Shown here in pieces: positions 31,191-43,600 of a DNA stretch of 52,887 nucleotides (positions are counted from its first letter, which is position 1; each line of letters starts with the position of its first letter). A program made the translations under genes and the position numbers. The DNA comes from Phoronis australis (Eukaryota > Phoronida > Phoronidae): assembly GCA_002633005.1 (NCBI GenBank), contig NMRA01000821.1, positions 1 to 52,887 of the forward strand, given 5' to 3'. The notes beneath the pieces are model-generated. The model did no database searches. It saw only the letters and a list, made by a program, of their open reading frames with translations, and was not told where the DNA came from.

Positions 31191-32229
31191 GTTGAATAAT
31201 TCAACATAAATCACACAGTATACCATGCTCACTCAAGTACTGAACGTCCTCTTCATTCAAGTTTTCATCTGGGAAGGTTGGATGAAAACAGAGGAGATGA
31301 CAATATCGATGACAGTTGTAACACTGTATATAAATGTTACGTTATCACGAACCCTGCCTTTTTCAGTTCTTGTTCCTGGATTCAGAAGTAGCCCTGAACC
31401 ATAGGGAAAAAAGACATACTACGAAAACGAATCAAATTTTGAAAATCATCGCCTTCGTGTGATTACGTGTTGCTGTCTCCAGACTGATGTTCTTCCCCAA
31501 CATCAATGTCGAAAAGCGTTACAAGTGATGGAAACTTGTGTCCTTTGTTTCTAACTTTTAACCCATTTTTTAAGAAAGGGGTGTACTGATTGTGTCTAAC
31601 GGTGATAGAGCATAACTTTTGGTTTTTACAATGCATTAATTGTGTTGAATGCATTCATATTAGGTGGCTTCATTGAGTTGAACAAAAAATAAACTAAATG
31701 TAACACAATAAAGTTTTGAAAATAAACAGAACAGTAAAACAGGACTCCCTAAAAATTGAGCTGTTTTCGAAAACTTTGCGCCATTGGTGATCTGATTGGT
31801 TCATGCATTTACGGCGGGAAAATAATAGACCAAGTATCGTGCACTTGTGCACTGTAGCAACACTTTGTATCTTATTTTTATTTGGCCAATCTGTTGATAC
31901 AGTAAATTTCCTTACTTATGCCCATCTCGATTTGACTGCAACTTGAGCTTGTTGGGTTCTATCATATATTGGGTTGGCATTGGGACCCACATGATGCTTA
32001 CTCAAATGGGCTTCATTTTACCAAGTATTTCAAATTGAGGTGAAGCAAATAAACAAAGTGGGTGATTATCATCACCAGAATTTCATCATTAGTATCTTTT
32101 GCCGGGTGCTCAAATTTTCTGAGACTAGGGATTGTCAGATTTGTAAGGTAGATTCTGAAGTGTTTCGCTGGATTTCCAGGTCTGTGGCGTTATTTATACT
32201 GGACCAAAATTAAAAAAACAGACCTTTGT

Positions 32230-32350
32230 TTAAATCAGGAGCTGCATGATACACATTTATTAGACGTGCGCAGGCGTTGCACTGATCACTTGGATCCATT
32301 TTTATGGTTTATTAACATATAGTTAAACCAAGCTGAGGAGCTTGAAACCT
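32230..32350 (-). mobile_element. Truncated SINE body
   Basis: The minus-strand sequence GCTCCTCAGCTTGGTTT, AATAAACCATAAAAAT, GCGCACGTCTAATAAATGTG matches the body of the SINE at 39403-39650 in order. The tRNA head is missing. Confidence 0.65.
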
Positions 32351-32616
32351 GATTCACGGCAATTTTTGGCAGTGGTATTTTCTGAAAAATGCTCGTAAGT
32401 TGACAACAAAGTTTGATAGCAATGCACTGCAGTTTTGTAGAAACTCTGTTCATAGGTTACAGATGCATCACAGAGCGTAACTTTGATGAATTCTAGCTTA
32501 CGATTTCACCTGTTTCGGAGACCGGGTTTCAACCACTTTTGGGCTATAATAAGCGCCCCCTTCCTGAAGCGGATTTTTCTAAGCACCCTGGCCGCTTATT
32601 AGGGCGCATACGGTAA
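32351..32616 (-). mobile_element. 5' part of the CCGTATTCGCC-type element, inverted
   Basis: Reads on the minus strand as a diverged copy of 14117-14380, ending at TATTACCGTATGCGCC (about 32616). Confidence 0.65.
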
Positions 32617-34148
32617 TATTTCAGAAGGGCAATACTTAGTATCCTTCGGATGGTATGGAAGCTAATTCCTTTGCATTTCGCGTGTGTGGCCGAACAACCG
32701 GCCACACAGTAGCTGACCATGATTAGCAGACGACGTACTTGCCGGAAACTGCACCAGAAAATTTAGCCAGGTGTCGCCATTGAATAATGACGTAAGGGCT
32801 TGTGCGTAAGCTCACAGATTTCGTCCATTGAAAGTATACGGAGTTGGCGGTCCATGTACTGTAGTCTATGGTTATAAATACCTTTTGCTCACAAAGGGAG
32901 ACCTTAGGTGGCTGTTGATGTATGTAATTCCTTCCAACTCGAACAAACACTCCCGTTATCAAACTTTTTCTTCGAGCAATCCCTCGTTCAGTTCTCAAAT
33001 CGGTAACTCACCATTTTTAACACAGTGTTAAAAATGGTGACTTAAAGGAGCATGCCATCCAAAAAACAACCTAATTTGAATCAATTTAGATCGAGTAGTT
33101 CTACTCCATAACGACACGTACGGTTGCGTTACCTGACGCCTGACGGACCTGTTGAAATTATCCAATGACGTAATCGGTTTCACACGCAGTCTGTTCAGCA
33201 GTTCACAGCACGGGTTACTGGTGTGAGCTTATCGTTTGAAGTTATCGTTTAACACCAATAAAACATCAAACTTAGGCGTAAACCCCTTAAAATACACCGA
33301 GTTCTTATAAAAACGTGCTGTTTCATTTTGCTCTTGCGGATTTATTGGTATTTGGACACACCGTAGCCTACAAAGTTCGGCAGGCCAATAAGGTCCGTAG
33401 CAGGAGTTTGGGGTCTGTTCGGAGACAATTTCGAAGTAGTTTCCGTGAGATACAGACAGGAGAACCTAGATCTGTGTTGTTTAGACTTGTGATTTTTTTT
33501 AGTTCTAAACACAAAACGCTTGTTAACCTGACCAGTGGCTCGGAACCTGATCAGGCCCGTCGCGGCCGGCCGGATTGACTCGTTGTTATCCTGGCCAGTG
33601 GCACGGAAACTCATCAGACATCACGAACATAAACCAGCCAAAGTTCAGTGGAAACTAAACTTCCAGTCAAGAAAATACTATACTAGTGAGCCAAAGTAAT
33701 GTGCACGTGAATATCGTTGGTGAATTAGCCACGAAACTGCAAATCTACTTCACTCGTCGGGGGCCGCGAATACATCTTTGGCCACAGCTCCGTCAGGGCA
33801 GAAGTTGTACATTGACAATCATTATTTGAGTAATGTAAATGTAAATAAAGATTCCCCTAACACCTGGCCGTGGGATGGAAGTCGAGTTGTTTCACAACAG
33901 TTTCTGCCAGAAAACACTAAGTTAGCATGCACGGCCTCGGTGTCCCGTCAATTAGTTTTATTGCACCTAAAGCCGGTAACGCAGTGATTTATTCATTGCT
34001 GGCTTCTCAAATCATTTGCACTCACAAACGCTCCAAAGGCATTACAAATTGCATCTAATGAGACAGACTTTGTTTCAGTTTTATATAAGTATTGGTTAGG
34101 GTGAGAATAATTCATTTCGAAACAGAACGCTCAGTAATAAACGCCAAC

Positions 34149-34314
34149 ATGGCAACTAGCAATCCCGACTTAGGACGAGCTAGAGCTCATCAGTCCCGAC
34201 TTCGCAGGTGGATCGTTCAGTTTTACAGGCTATCAATTTGAACAGGAATACAGTGATGAAGACATACTAGAGAGGCGCCGTGAACAAGCTCAGACAACGG
34301 AACGTATGGATTTG
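34149..34314 (+). pseudogene. Fragment of an element-borne protein, frame-shifted
   Basis: ATG at 34149 opens a short frame (MATSNPDLGRARAHQSRLRR); in another frame about 34219-34314 reads TGYQFEQEYSDEDILERRRE and ends at a donor-like TTG|GTAAGC. The GYQFEPEYS-like start is reminiscent of P2X7-C-domain-like proteins common in invertebrate repeats, but that is a weak impression. Broken as read, unless spliced. Confidence 0.25.
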
Positions 34315-34985
34315 GTAAGCCGGAACTCGTCGAGCACTGTTGACGTCTGCAGGCCACAGACACGGAGATGTTTCACGGCCTCATATTTGCTATTTACAGC
34401 GTACATTTCATTCTTCACTACCCTGAGCCACTTCCTAAGGATTTCGAACTCTCGAGGAAGTAAAAAAAACGATATACCCGCTTTCCTCGCAGCTGCTTAG
34501 TTCGGACAAGCGGGAACGATGTACCGCAACATAGCGGCATTCACTCTGCATATGAACCACTGACGTTGCTAGCGTCGTTTCTCACCTTCCTCACAGGTTA
34601 ACGCGACACCTCTTGGCAAGGTAAGGTCGACCGTATGCGAGGCGATGTGGATATAGACAGATTCAGACGGCAAAAAAGACTAATTAAATTGAGTGGCATT
34701 CTCCTTTAACGATTTTGGGAACTGAACGAGGGACTGCTTGAAGAAAAAGTTTGATAACGCGGGGAGATTTGTTCGAGTTGGAAGGAATCGACGGCTTCCT
34801 GAGGTGTCCCTCTATGCACAAAAAGCATTTATAACAATGTAGCATTGATTTTTAGTCAGTGCGAGGCATAATTCACCGAAAATCTTCCAGCGTATGAAGC
34901 GCATATAGGAGCTTCAGTCTCTACTGTCTGCGGATCCAGTACAGTAGAGACTCGGTGGTCACTGTCTCATTCACATACACAATAA

Positions 34986-37572
34986 CACAGCTGCAAGCTT
35001 GCTGAATATACCAATTTGTTCGTCCACAACAAATACATTTCGTGAATCTTGTATTTCCAATCAAGGTCCTTCGATTTTTTAAGGCATCACAACAAACATA
35101 AATAAGTTAACTTATAAGAAACGGGTGTAAAGTACAACAAACCTTCGGCTTTATTGGGAGTCCTCGATATTTTCGAACAACGCGAAGTGTAAGGTGATTG
35201 GTTCGCGGAAGTCACGTTGGTACATAAAACCCTAAAAATAAAATTAAATCAATTCTAGGTCTTTTATGTTAAAAAAGTATAAAACCTGTAGTAAAATTGT
35301 TATTTATCAAATGGTTTAAAGAATTTAAAAGTTTTGATTTTGTATCAATGGCTAACCAAAAGTGTTTTGCTAAATTATACTCTCCAAATACCTTGTTGAC
35401 CTCTTAACCTATTTTTATGTATGTCGGCGTTGCCTTGTGATCGATCCTTCTCCAGGAAATTCAGTACGTCACGTACGCGGCAGTGTTGGGGTCGCAAAAG
35501 AGATAAACTTGCGACGTAAGTATATATACACCGCTTGCATTTTTCTGAAATCTTAACTTGACTTGTAGAATGTCGTAAATTATTCACTAACTTTCATCAA
35601 GTTGTTCATGTTTACAAAAACAAGCTGCGTTAGGATCGTCAGCATTGCCATTGTCTGGCATTGTCAGCCGGTGCACTATTTCTTGGAAAAAGCAAGTTGC
35701 TTACAACACAATTTGCAATCTGTCGTCAAATAGACACTTGAAATATCAATTTTGGTGCTAGCACCTGGTTTAACTGATGAGCGAAACACCACATGTTTTG
35801 GCAGGATTGGCTCCCACTAGATAACATGGACCACATGACTTATTATGATTGTTACCAGGTCACAAGGTCTGTCTGGGCCTACCATTGTCTGAACTAAGTA
35901 AGGAGGCTCCAGGGGCGGATCTACGTTTTCAGCAAGGGGGGGTTTAGGATTCCCGCCAAGGTCGAATCGTAGGCGCGTGGCGCCGAGCGGGGGGAGGTTG
36001 GGAGGGGGGTTTCCCCTCCCGTGTAAGATATTTTTTGTTTTTGTAGCCAAATAGTGAAATTTCCATGCATCCTGGTAAGTTTCTGGGCTTTCTGTCACTT
36101 AACATGTCTCTGGAGTTTTTCTTAAGATAATTAAAAACTCTTCTCGATTTCGTCACATGAACTTGGCACATAAGTTTCGTGAAACCATATTGTGCACATC
36201 AGGGTATGAGTCACGCCACCAGAAAAAAATTTTGTTGGAACATCTGCTTACACACACCTTTTTTAGCATACGAAAAGTCGTACGAAAAAGTGTGGTGTGT
36301 ATACAGGGGTTTAGACAATTTCCAAATATTCAAGAGCATAATTAAAGAGCACCGACGGGGCGTAAAAACTTGAATATCAGATGATCGCAACAGTATTTAC
36401 GGCGTTAGAAACTTTCTGAAATTAGGGCGAATTCTTATTTCTTGCCGATATGCTACTCGTAGTTTCATGGATAGTTCCCGAAGAGTAATGTCTGCGATGA
36501 CAAGTGACAGATATGTAGCGCGTGTTTCCTAGCCACGCCCTTTTAACAACTAGTTTTTTATTCGTGAGACAGTCGTCGATTTTGACGTGTAGGCCCTACA
36601 AAGTGTCAAAAAGATAGGTCACACCTGACCAGTTCAGTGTACAATTTTGAAACATATATACCTTCAGTGGAGATGTTAAGGCTATAGACTAGAGAAAAGA
36701 CAGTTTTGACTACTGACATTGAACTCTAGAAATTCGTGTCGAGTTTGGAATTGGTATTGTGGAGAACACTGATACAACTAAATTACATTATGACAAATAG
36801 AAACGACACACAGTGACCAAATTCGATGTCGGTGCTTATCGCCTAGTCAAGTCGAAGAACTTTATTCGAGGAGTAGCATGCTAATGGGAAAACTGATATT
36901 CGGTAATCAGCTGGCGATGAAATACGTGTTGTGAAAACTAACAATGGCTAGATTCAAAGTCAATGAGAAAGTCCAAGCAATAGATGAGGTGGGTCGGTGG
37001 GTGAGAGCTGACTAACACTCAAAATCTGCCACTGTTTGGCACTTAAAATTTAAACAAAAAAATTAAAAGATATCAACCTGGCAGGAAACAAAACAAAAAT
37101 AGACTGGAGTAAGAAAAATAAAATGATGAAAACAGTATGCAACATTTAAACCATCTATCGTTTGGGAGTCAAATAGCCTTTGTCAAGGCGAACCCAAGTA
37201 ACCGTTTTTTGTTGTTTTTTTGTTGTTGTTTTGCGATATATCTGAAATGTCATAACACCCGTACTTTCATCATTACAGGCTGCAATTCTCTGTAAATGTC
37301 AAAGAAACAATTATTTCGGTGTAACATCCACCACTGTTGAGAGAACAATGCTAGCGATTACCTTACTGCTTCATCACCTTGAACAGGCATTAAAAAGTTG
37401 TCTGAGGGTAAAGGGAATATCAGCAGTGACCAGTGTAAGCGAGAAATTCTCCACATGTTCACATCGCTCAAGAAGCTTGTTATTTACATCCCTTGACTGA
37501 TATTGACATCCTTCATGACTGTAATTCACATGCATCTCTTCATTCTTTTCAGTTGCTTCAGTAACTCACAGA
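34986..37572. other. Intergenic, element remains
   Basis: A G-rich segment (about 35910-36030, GGGGGGGTTTAGG, GGGGGGAGGTTGGGA) looks repeat-derived; 36390-36600 matches the inner part of the element at 14117-15533. No gene seen until 37573. Confidence 0.5.
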
Positions 37573-37609
37573 ATGTCTTCGAGGAACACAGCTGTGTCAC
37601 TGTGCCTTG
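37573..37609 (+). CDS. CUB gene exon 1 (signal peptide, first half)
   Basis: ATG TCT TCG... encodes MSSRNTAVSLCL and ends CTTG|GTAAGA, phase 1. Acceptor-like TTCTTTTCAG and further AGs just before the ATG suggest an upstream non-coding exon. Confidence 0.82.
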
Positions 37610-40600
37610 GTAAGAAAATGGGCTCCATTTGTAGTGTATTAACTATTTCAATCTTTTCATTGGCTGCACCTGGTGGACATACAGCGAGCTCCGTGGTTCT
37701 CGCGTGTAATTCCTCAAAACTGTTAGATTTGTTACCGATGACGAGTTCAGCTCATGTAGCTGTCAGATGTCTCTGACCTGGCGTATATCAGGACTACGCT
37801 AGTTTTATAATTGTTTTTTTGTGCAACACACCTGGAATTTTTATCATTGTACTCTATTGTCTGCATTACACTTGGTGCATAGTTCTTTTATGTGTTTCAT
37901 GTTAATTAAAGTGTTGTTTTTATCTTGAAATATCTAATTAATTAGTATGTTGTATTTTCTGAAAAGCATTTTAGAGGCCTTTATATTGCTGGGCTGTAGT
38001 GAGCTCTTCAGGTAGAAATCGTTATTTTTGAAACTTGGTAATAATTATTCACAGTGTAGCTTACCCAATCACTAGTCAAAGTTTAACTTTTTCAATGTCT
38101 AATCAAAGTAATTTAACTTTCACTTTGCTAGAAATAAGTCATAGTTTGACTTAACTATAATAACTAGTCATAGCGTATGTTACTTGCTCGTTAAGTGTTT
38201 GACTTGCTACTGTTTTTCATCTGTATTGTGAAATAAATAGTGAATTCATTTCTCAATTGTCATGTTTATTTTTCAGGCCTGTTTCTATTGGTTGTGCTTG
38301 GACAGGGTAATGGTATGTATGATTTTGTGATTTCTCCACAGATGTCTTCAATAGTGTACACTTTAGATACGGTATACACTGTCCATATTACACTCTGGTC
38401 AGTTCATATCGAAAATTCTGTAATTTTGCATTCTAGCTGTGACACTTGAAGTGTTATATGTTCACACGTACATACACGGGTGCATGTTGCCATCATCTCT
38501 GACTGCAGGTCATGTGACCATGTGACTGCAGGTCATGTGACCATGAAGTATCCAGCGTCTGCTACATCTTTCAAACCCCTTGCACGATCTTCATGAGATT
38601 TGGTAGATGTGATCCCGTGGAGCTGATAAGAACTGACGCCGAGTTTTGGATTGTTTCGACAATCGCTCTGCCCCCTAGTGGCAAATTTATTTTTACGTTT
38701 TTATATATTTTCATGAATTTCATTCATTTGTTAACAGTTCCTGATAAGGATGGTTTGTAGTTGCTGATTGGTTAGGTTGAAAAGGTTGCGATTTCATCAG
38801 GAATTCAGTCGGGCAATTGCTGGTTGGTGCTTATACATTTTTGGTGACCATCAAACCTAAAAAAAATATTAAAATTTTCTCTGACACTTTTTCCAAAATC
38901 TCCAAATGTTGACTCAAAAATATGAGTACAGCCCCAGAAGTCGCTTTTGCATTATATCCAGGATGTCATTCTCTCCTTGCATACAGTCACTAAGACCGAG
39001 CTCAAAGGAATAGGAGTCACATTTGCACAACACTCGATTGTCAGCTAGTGAAGCCAGGATTTGAATCCGGGTCTCCCAAAGAGGACTCGATGGCTCTAAC
39101 CACTCAGCCATGCTACTTGATATCCTGCTGCATGCTGGTTTCAGAAACTTTGTTAAAACTTATCAGTCATGTTTGTAACCTGTAATAAAGTTTGTAATTA
39201 TTCATAAATATTGAAATTTCATTATCAATACATTCACAAAATTTGCTATTTCTTTTGGTGTTCCTCAAGAGGGAAATGCAGTTTCACAATTTCTACACCA
39301 GATGTCAGTAAAACCAAATCAAGATGGACCAGTTGTTTGAAGCTACAGGCGAGGAGTTTGGTTTGGGTACTGACTGTTTAAAGGAAAAGTGTGGCGTGGG
39401 CATTGCTGGCAGTGTGGGCTGGTTGATAAGTGCCCGCTTTCTTTACTCGAGGTCGTGGGTTCAAGTCCCACCAGGTCACACTGTCTGCTAAACCCTTGAG
39501 CCAGGTTTCTAGCTCCTCAGCTCGGTTTTAACCATACATGTATATTAATAAAGCATAAAAATATTTCCAGGTGATTTGTGCAATGGGCCCACATGCGAGG
39601 CCTGTGCACGTCTGGTACAACGTGTATCAGACCGCCTGCAATTAAAAAAAAATATTGCTGGAATGTTCTTTTGATACGTTTATGTGATTTTTATAGTTTC
39701 TAATTTGTCATCGATGATGTTAATAACATTGTGTAATCTTATCCAGTTTCAGCTGACCCCTGTAATGTCGTACTAAACCAGAACACTGACTTCGCTCTGT
39801 CACCCAACTATCCTGACTCCTATGTTCTTAGCAACTGTTCCCGTGTACAGTACACGTTTGCGCTGAACATGTCCGCCACGGTTCACATCACGTTTCACGT
39901 GGAAAATGTCCGACAGAACGTTGACTTCTTGTCACTGACAATACCTGCAACTAACCAAACTGTCACCAACATGACGGGACCAGCCGGTGAGTAGGCGCCA
40001 TCCGTTGCAGTGTTCACACGTTTAAAAGTACCAAAACAACATCTCATGTGGCTGTTTTTTATCCTTGATAAGTTTGTGCCTGCCTTTGATTTTGCACAGT
40101 CAAATGCACTGCACCAGCCACTGCGTCATGTATGAACGGGTCATGGGTTGTGTTTATTTGGATATTCAGCCAATAAGAAAATGAGTTTTGTTCAGTGACT
40201 TAGCTAAAGGTGGCTCAATTTATGTTACTGGTCAACTATCCTATTCAAGATGGCGTAGCATTGGTTACCTAGGTTACTTACTGATTAGCGAGGTTTTCCA
40301 AGTTTGGAGTTCAACGTTGAAAAAGGTAACTGACCCACCAAGATTATTCAAGATTTTTTGACGAGCCTGATTGTGTTTTTAGTTGAACTAACAATGGTTA
40401 TTGAGGGAGTTAAGAACTTTAAGGTTGGAGGAAAATATTAGATAAGAGAAGCTTTGTCAAATTTATCTAGTGATTAGCATTCAAAATTATACACAGCTGT
40501 CCTCAAACCAAAGGGAGTTTGATGATTGTTTCTACAATTGGATATTCCATGACAGAGTCACTCTGTTTGGTATCTGAAATGGTGCGATGTTGTATGTTAA

Positions 40601-43600
40601 GACTTTAGGGTCAACTGGGTGAGGTGATTAGCTAAATGTGACAAGATTCAGGGATTTTTATCACAAAATAATGACGCATCCTTGCATATTCATTTCTGCT
40701 TGTAAGGAGACCTTACAGCACCTGGGCGCCCTTCCAGCATTGATCCACTCAAAGCACTATGATGTTGATAAACACTGGCAGCTTCACAGCCATCAGAGTT
40801 AAAGCGGCATATTGCCTCTTTAGCTGTCTGAAAATGGGAAGTGAATTAGAACTTCTGGTCTGACTCATAAAATTGATCTTTTATTATTCCTTACTCAAAC
40901 CTATTCCATTTCTGTGACAAAACAGAACATCGAAACCATCAGTGACTTGAAAAATGCAAATTTTAAAATGGAGTGTGACTCGAGTTGATAACTCTTATCA
41001 CGATTAGAAACATTATGAGACTGGTTTCATGAGAGTATAAGGCTTAATTCGATTTTTGTTTTTTAGCCCGTCAAATAGAGCAAAATTCAACTTTTACTCT
41101 CTTAGGCCTATTTTCTGGTAAACTATCTAATTTGACCCTTTTCTGTTAAAAACCCCACTTTTGGAGCATGTCATAAAATCACAGACTGGTAATATGTGGT
41201 TGATACTCAAGTATAACTACTTCATCACTCGTCTCTTTCATTATGTGTAACGCATGCTAAAATCTCTTCAGTTTAGTGAAATTTTATTTTATCATTTTTT
41301 CCATGGAACATATGCCGTACTTAATATAATCAAATAGTGTTTCATTTTCAAAGGTTCTGTATCACATCTACCGTTAGACAAAGCTTTGAAAAAATTGCTG
41401 TCAATGTTAGAAACTTATGTTGAAAAATGAAAGAAGGGTGACTTGTGCAATTGTTTTTGTCTAAAATTGGTGACGTTTTGCCGAACCTGTTCTGCTTTGA
41501 TCAAGCGGAATCTGCGAGACAGTAGACTCTGATGTTCTTTGTTCTCCACAGGTGTCGTTCTGACTATGTCTAACTCTAGCGAGACCGTCATTCAGCTGTC
41601 CATTGGGAACGTTTCCAGTTCGCCAGACGACGGGCCTTTCAGATTTGCCTTCAACTACACGACTGAAAGTTAGTATAGTGTGCAGATGGAAAGGTTAAAG
41701 GTTAAAGGTTAAATGTTGGTCTCACCATGTTTCTTAGATTAGAAATTATTTTAAGGTTGTTAATGCTTCACACAGGGTGGAGATTTAAGATTGTTCTTAC
41801 ACTACCTAGCAGCAGTTGCTAAGTAACTGTTCAGTCGGGCAACTATAATTAAGGGCATCACAGTCTCAATTATAATAGGTAGAAATAAGTCAGTAACTAT
41901 CAGTAGTGTTTATATCCTCCGATACTTTGCACTTTTGCCCAAGTGAGATTTTGTTACTTTTCGGAAATGGTTGTGGGGTGCATAGGCGGTGACCTAATTT
42001 CTGTCTTAAGTCTTTTAATACTTAAAAGATCTATTAAGATTCTTTCCACAGTCTAAGCTGGGTCAAAGTCATCCATGTAACCCGGTAATATAGTCGAGTA
42101 CAGAATAATAGACACTTATCTTGAGTTGTCATAAAAGTAGAATTTAATATGTCAAAAATAATTGCGAGCTCAATTTCGAATACAAGGATTAGAACCAGTG
42201 CTCAGAACATGATACATTGTGGTTTCAACAATACGCACTAGGTGGTGCCAATGATGGATGGTCTTTTTTAACATCATAGAAAGTTGAGTGCTGACAGCAG
42301 TTTATTACCCAAAGGGATCACATTCCCGAACTAAGGGTCCCATTGGACTATTCGAATGCGAATAGTAAGGGTAGTGTATATAAATTTGGCAATCTCAAAA
42401 TGGCGTGGAAAATAGGTTTCAAACATTTAAGTCTGGTCAGTATGCGATATGTTGGCCAACAGATGGCGTGCTAACAAGACTTAAAAATGTTTGCTACTAA
42501 GGGTAGGACCTTTCTTTCACCCGAGTTCATCTAATCAGGTATCAACACGAAATCCGTGATGTTGAAATTTCAGTGTAGAGAGGTTAACGAATCTAAGAAA
42601 ATCAACATTACCACTATTCTGACTGTGGTCTTGTTGAATTGTGGATTGTGTGCATTTGCGCTTTTGGGAAGTACTTGTATTGAGATATTTTGGAGTTTGA
42701 AAATTGTCTCATTTGACACTTTTATTGGAAAAGTTTTGCTATGTCTGACATGGCAATCATATATTTAACAAATTACTATGATTTTAATTATACTGTGTAT
42801 TGGCACTTGGATTTAGACTGATTTGTAACTGTTTTCCAAGAAAATCAACCAAGCTCAATCAACTGACCCTATATTGGATATTTAATTATGGAATGCCCTT
42901 CTCAAGGCATTTGAGTTGTTATTCTTAACGGCACTCCTTATGGAGACAATTGGTATTCTTAATTTTGCATTGCTTCGATCATCGTACATTTTAGACTGTT
43001 CATACCAGTTGCCATCTGGCAGTAAGGGGGTATTCCACTCGCCCTTCTATCAGAAGATGAGTCTTGTAACCAGTTGTAACTACGTCATCCCTGCCGTCCT
43101 TGCCCCACGAGTCGTGTCCTTCAGTCAGTTTGACTTGAAGGGAGACATCCTGCTGATCACCGCCTCAGGCTCTCAAGTCATACTACCAGGTAAGCTAGAT
43201 TCATAGCATTGTGCCATGCATTACATGGCAGGGTGCCATATAGTGCAAGGCATGGTGCAGTTCAGTGCAAGGCATAGTGCCATCCAGTGCAAGGCATGAT
43301 GCCATACAGTACATGGCATGGTGTCGTATAGTACATGCTGAAAAATCACTGAACAAAGTGATACAGAATTCGCTGTCGTGACTTCTGAGTGCAAGCGAGA
43401 TTACACGCCTTGACTTCAAATTGTAAACAGAATTCACCATCAAAGGAGCTGACTGTAATTACATAATTTTGTCATTCTGGTGACATTGTGTAGCTTTGTT
43501 CCCTAACATTAGGAGTTCATGTACAATTTGGTGTAGACAAAAACGCATACGCAAGACTCTCAATATGGACCATAATGAATCGGGAGTTTCAAAAATTTAC

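Larger units (their letters stand above)
30595..34985. mobile_element. Large composite with inverted ends and subterminal hairpins
   Basis: The left end (about 30597-30710) and inverse of the right end (about 34850-34975) share GACAGTGACCACC, GCTTCATACGC-GGAAG and GCACTGACTAAAA in order. Inner blocks also recur inverted: about 32865-33000 against 34715-34830 (TTCCTTCCAACTCGAACAAA; TTATCAAACTTTTTCTTC). Either one damaged element or nested relatives. Other insertions (SINE body at about 32230, element end at 32616) lie inside. Confidence 0.55.
38307..39746. other. CUB gene intron 2: regulatory-like motifs and SINEs
   Basis: Holds duplicated GTCATGTGAC (38509, 38532), an inverted CTCF-like core (38668-38681), a tRNA-like unit (39047-39118) and a full SINE (39403-39650). 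Confidence 0.7.

Noticed and set aside
30700-31700. A histone coding sequence to go with the stem-loops
   Set aside because: Looked for H2A, H2B, H3 and H4 C-terminal signatures in both orientations and saw none.
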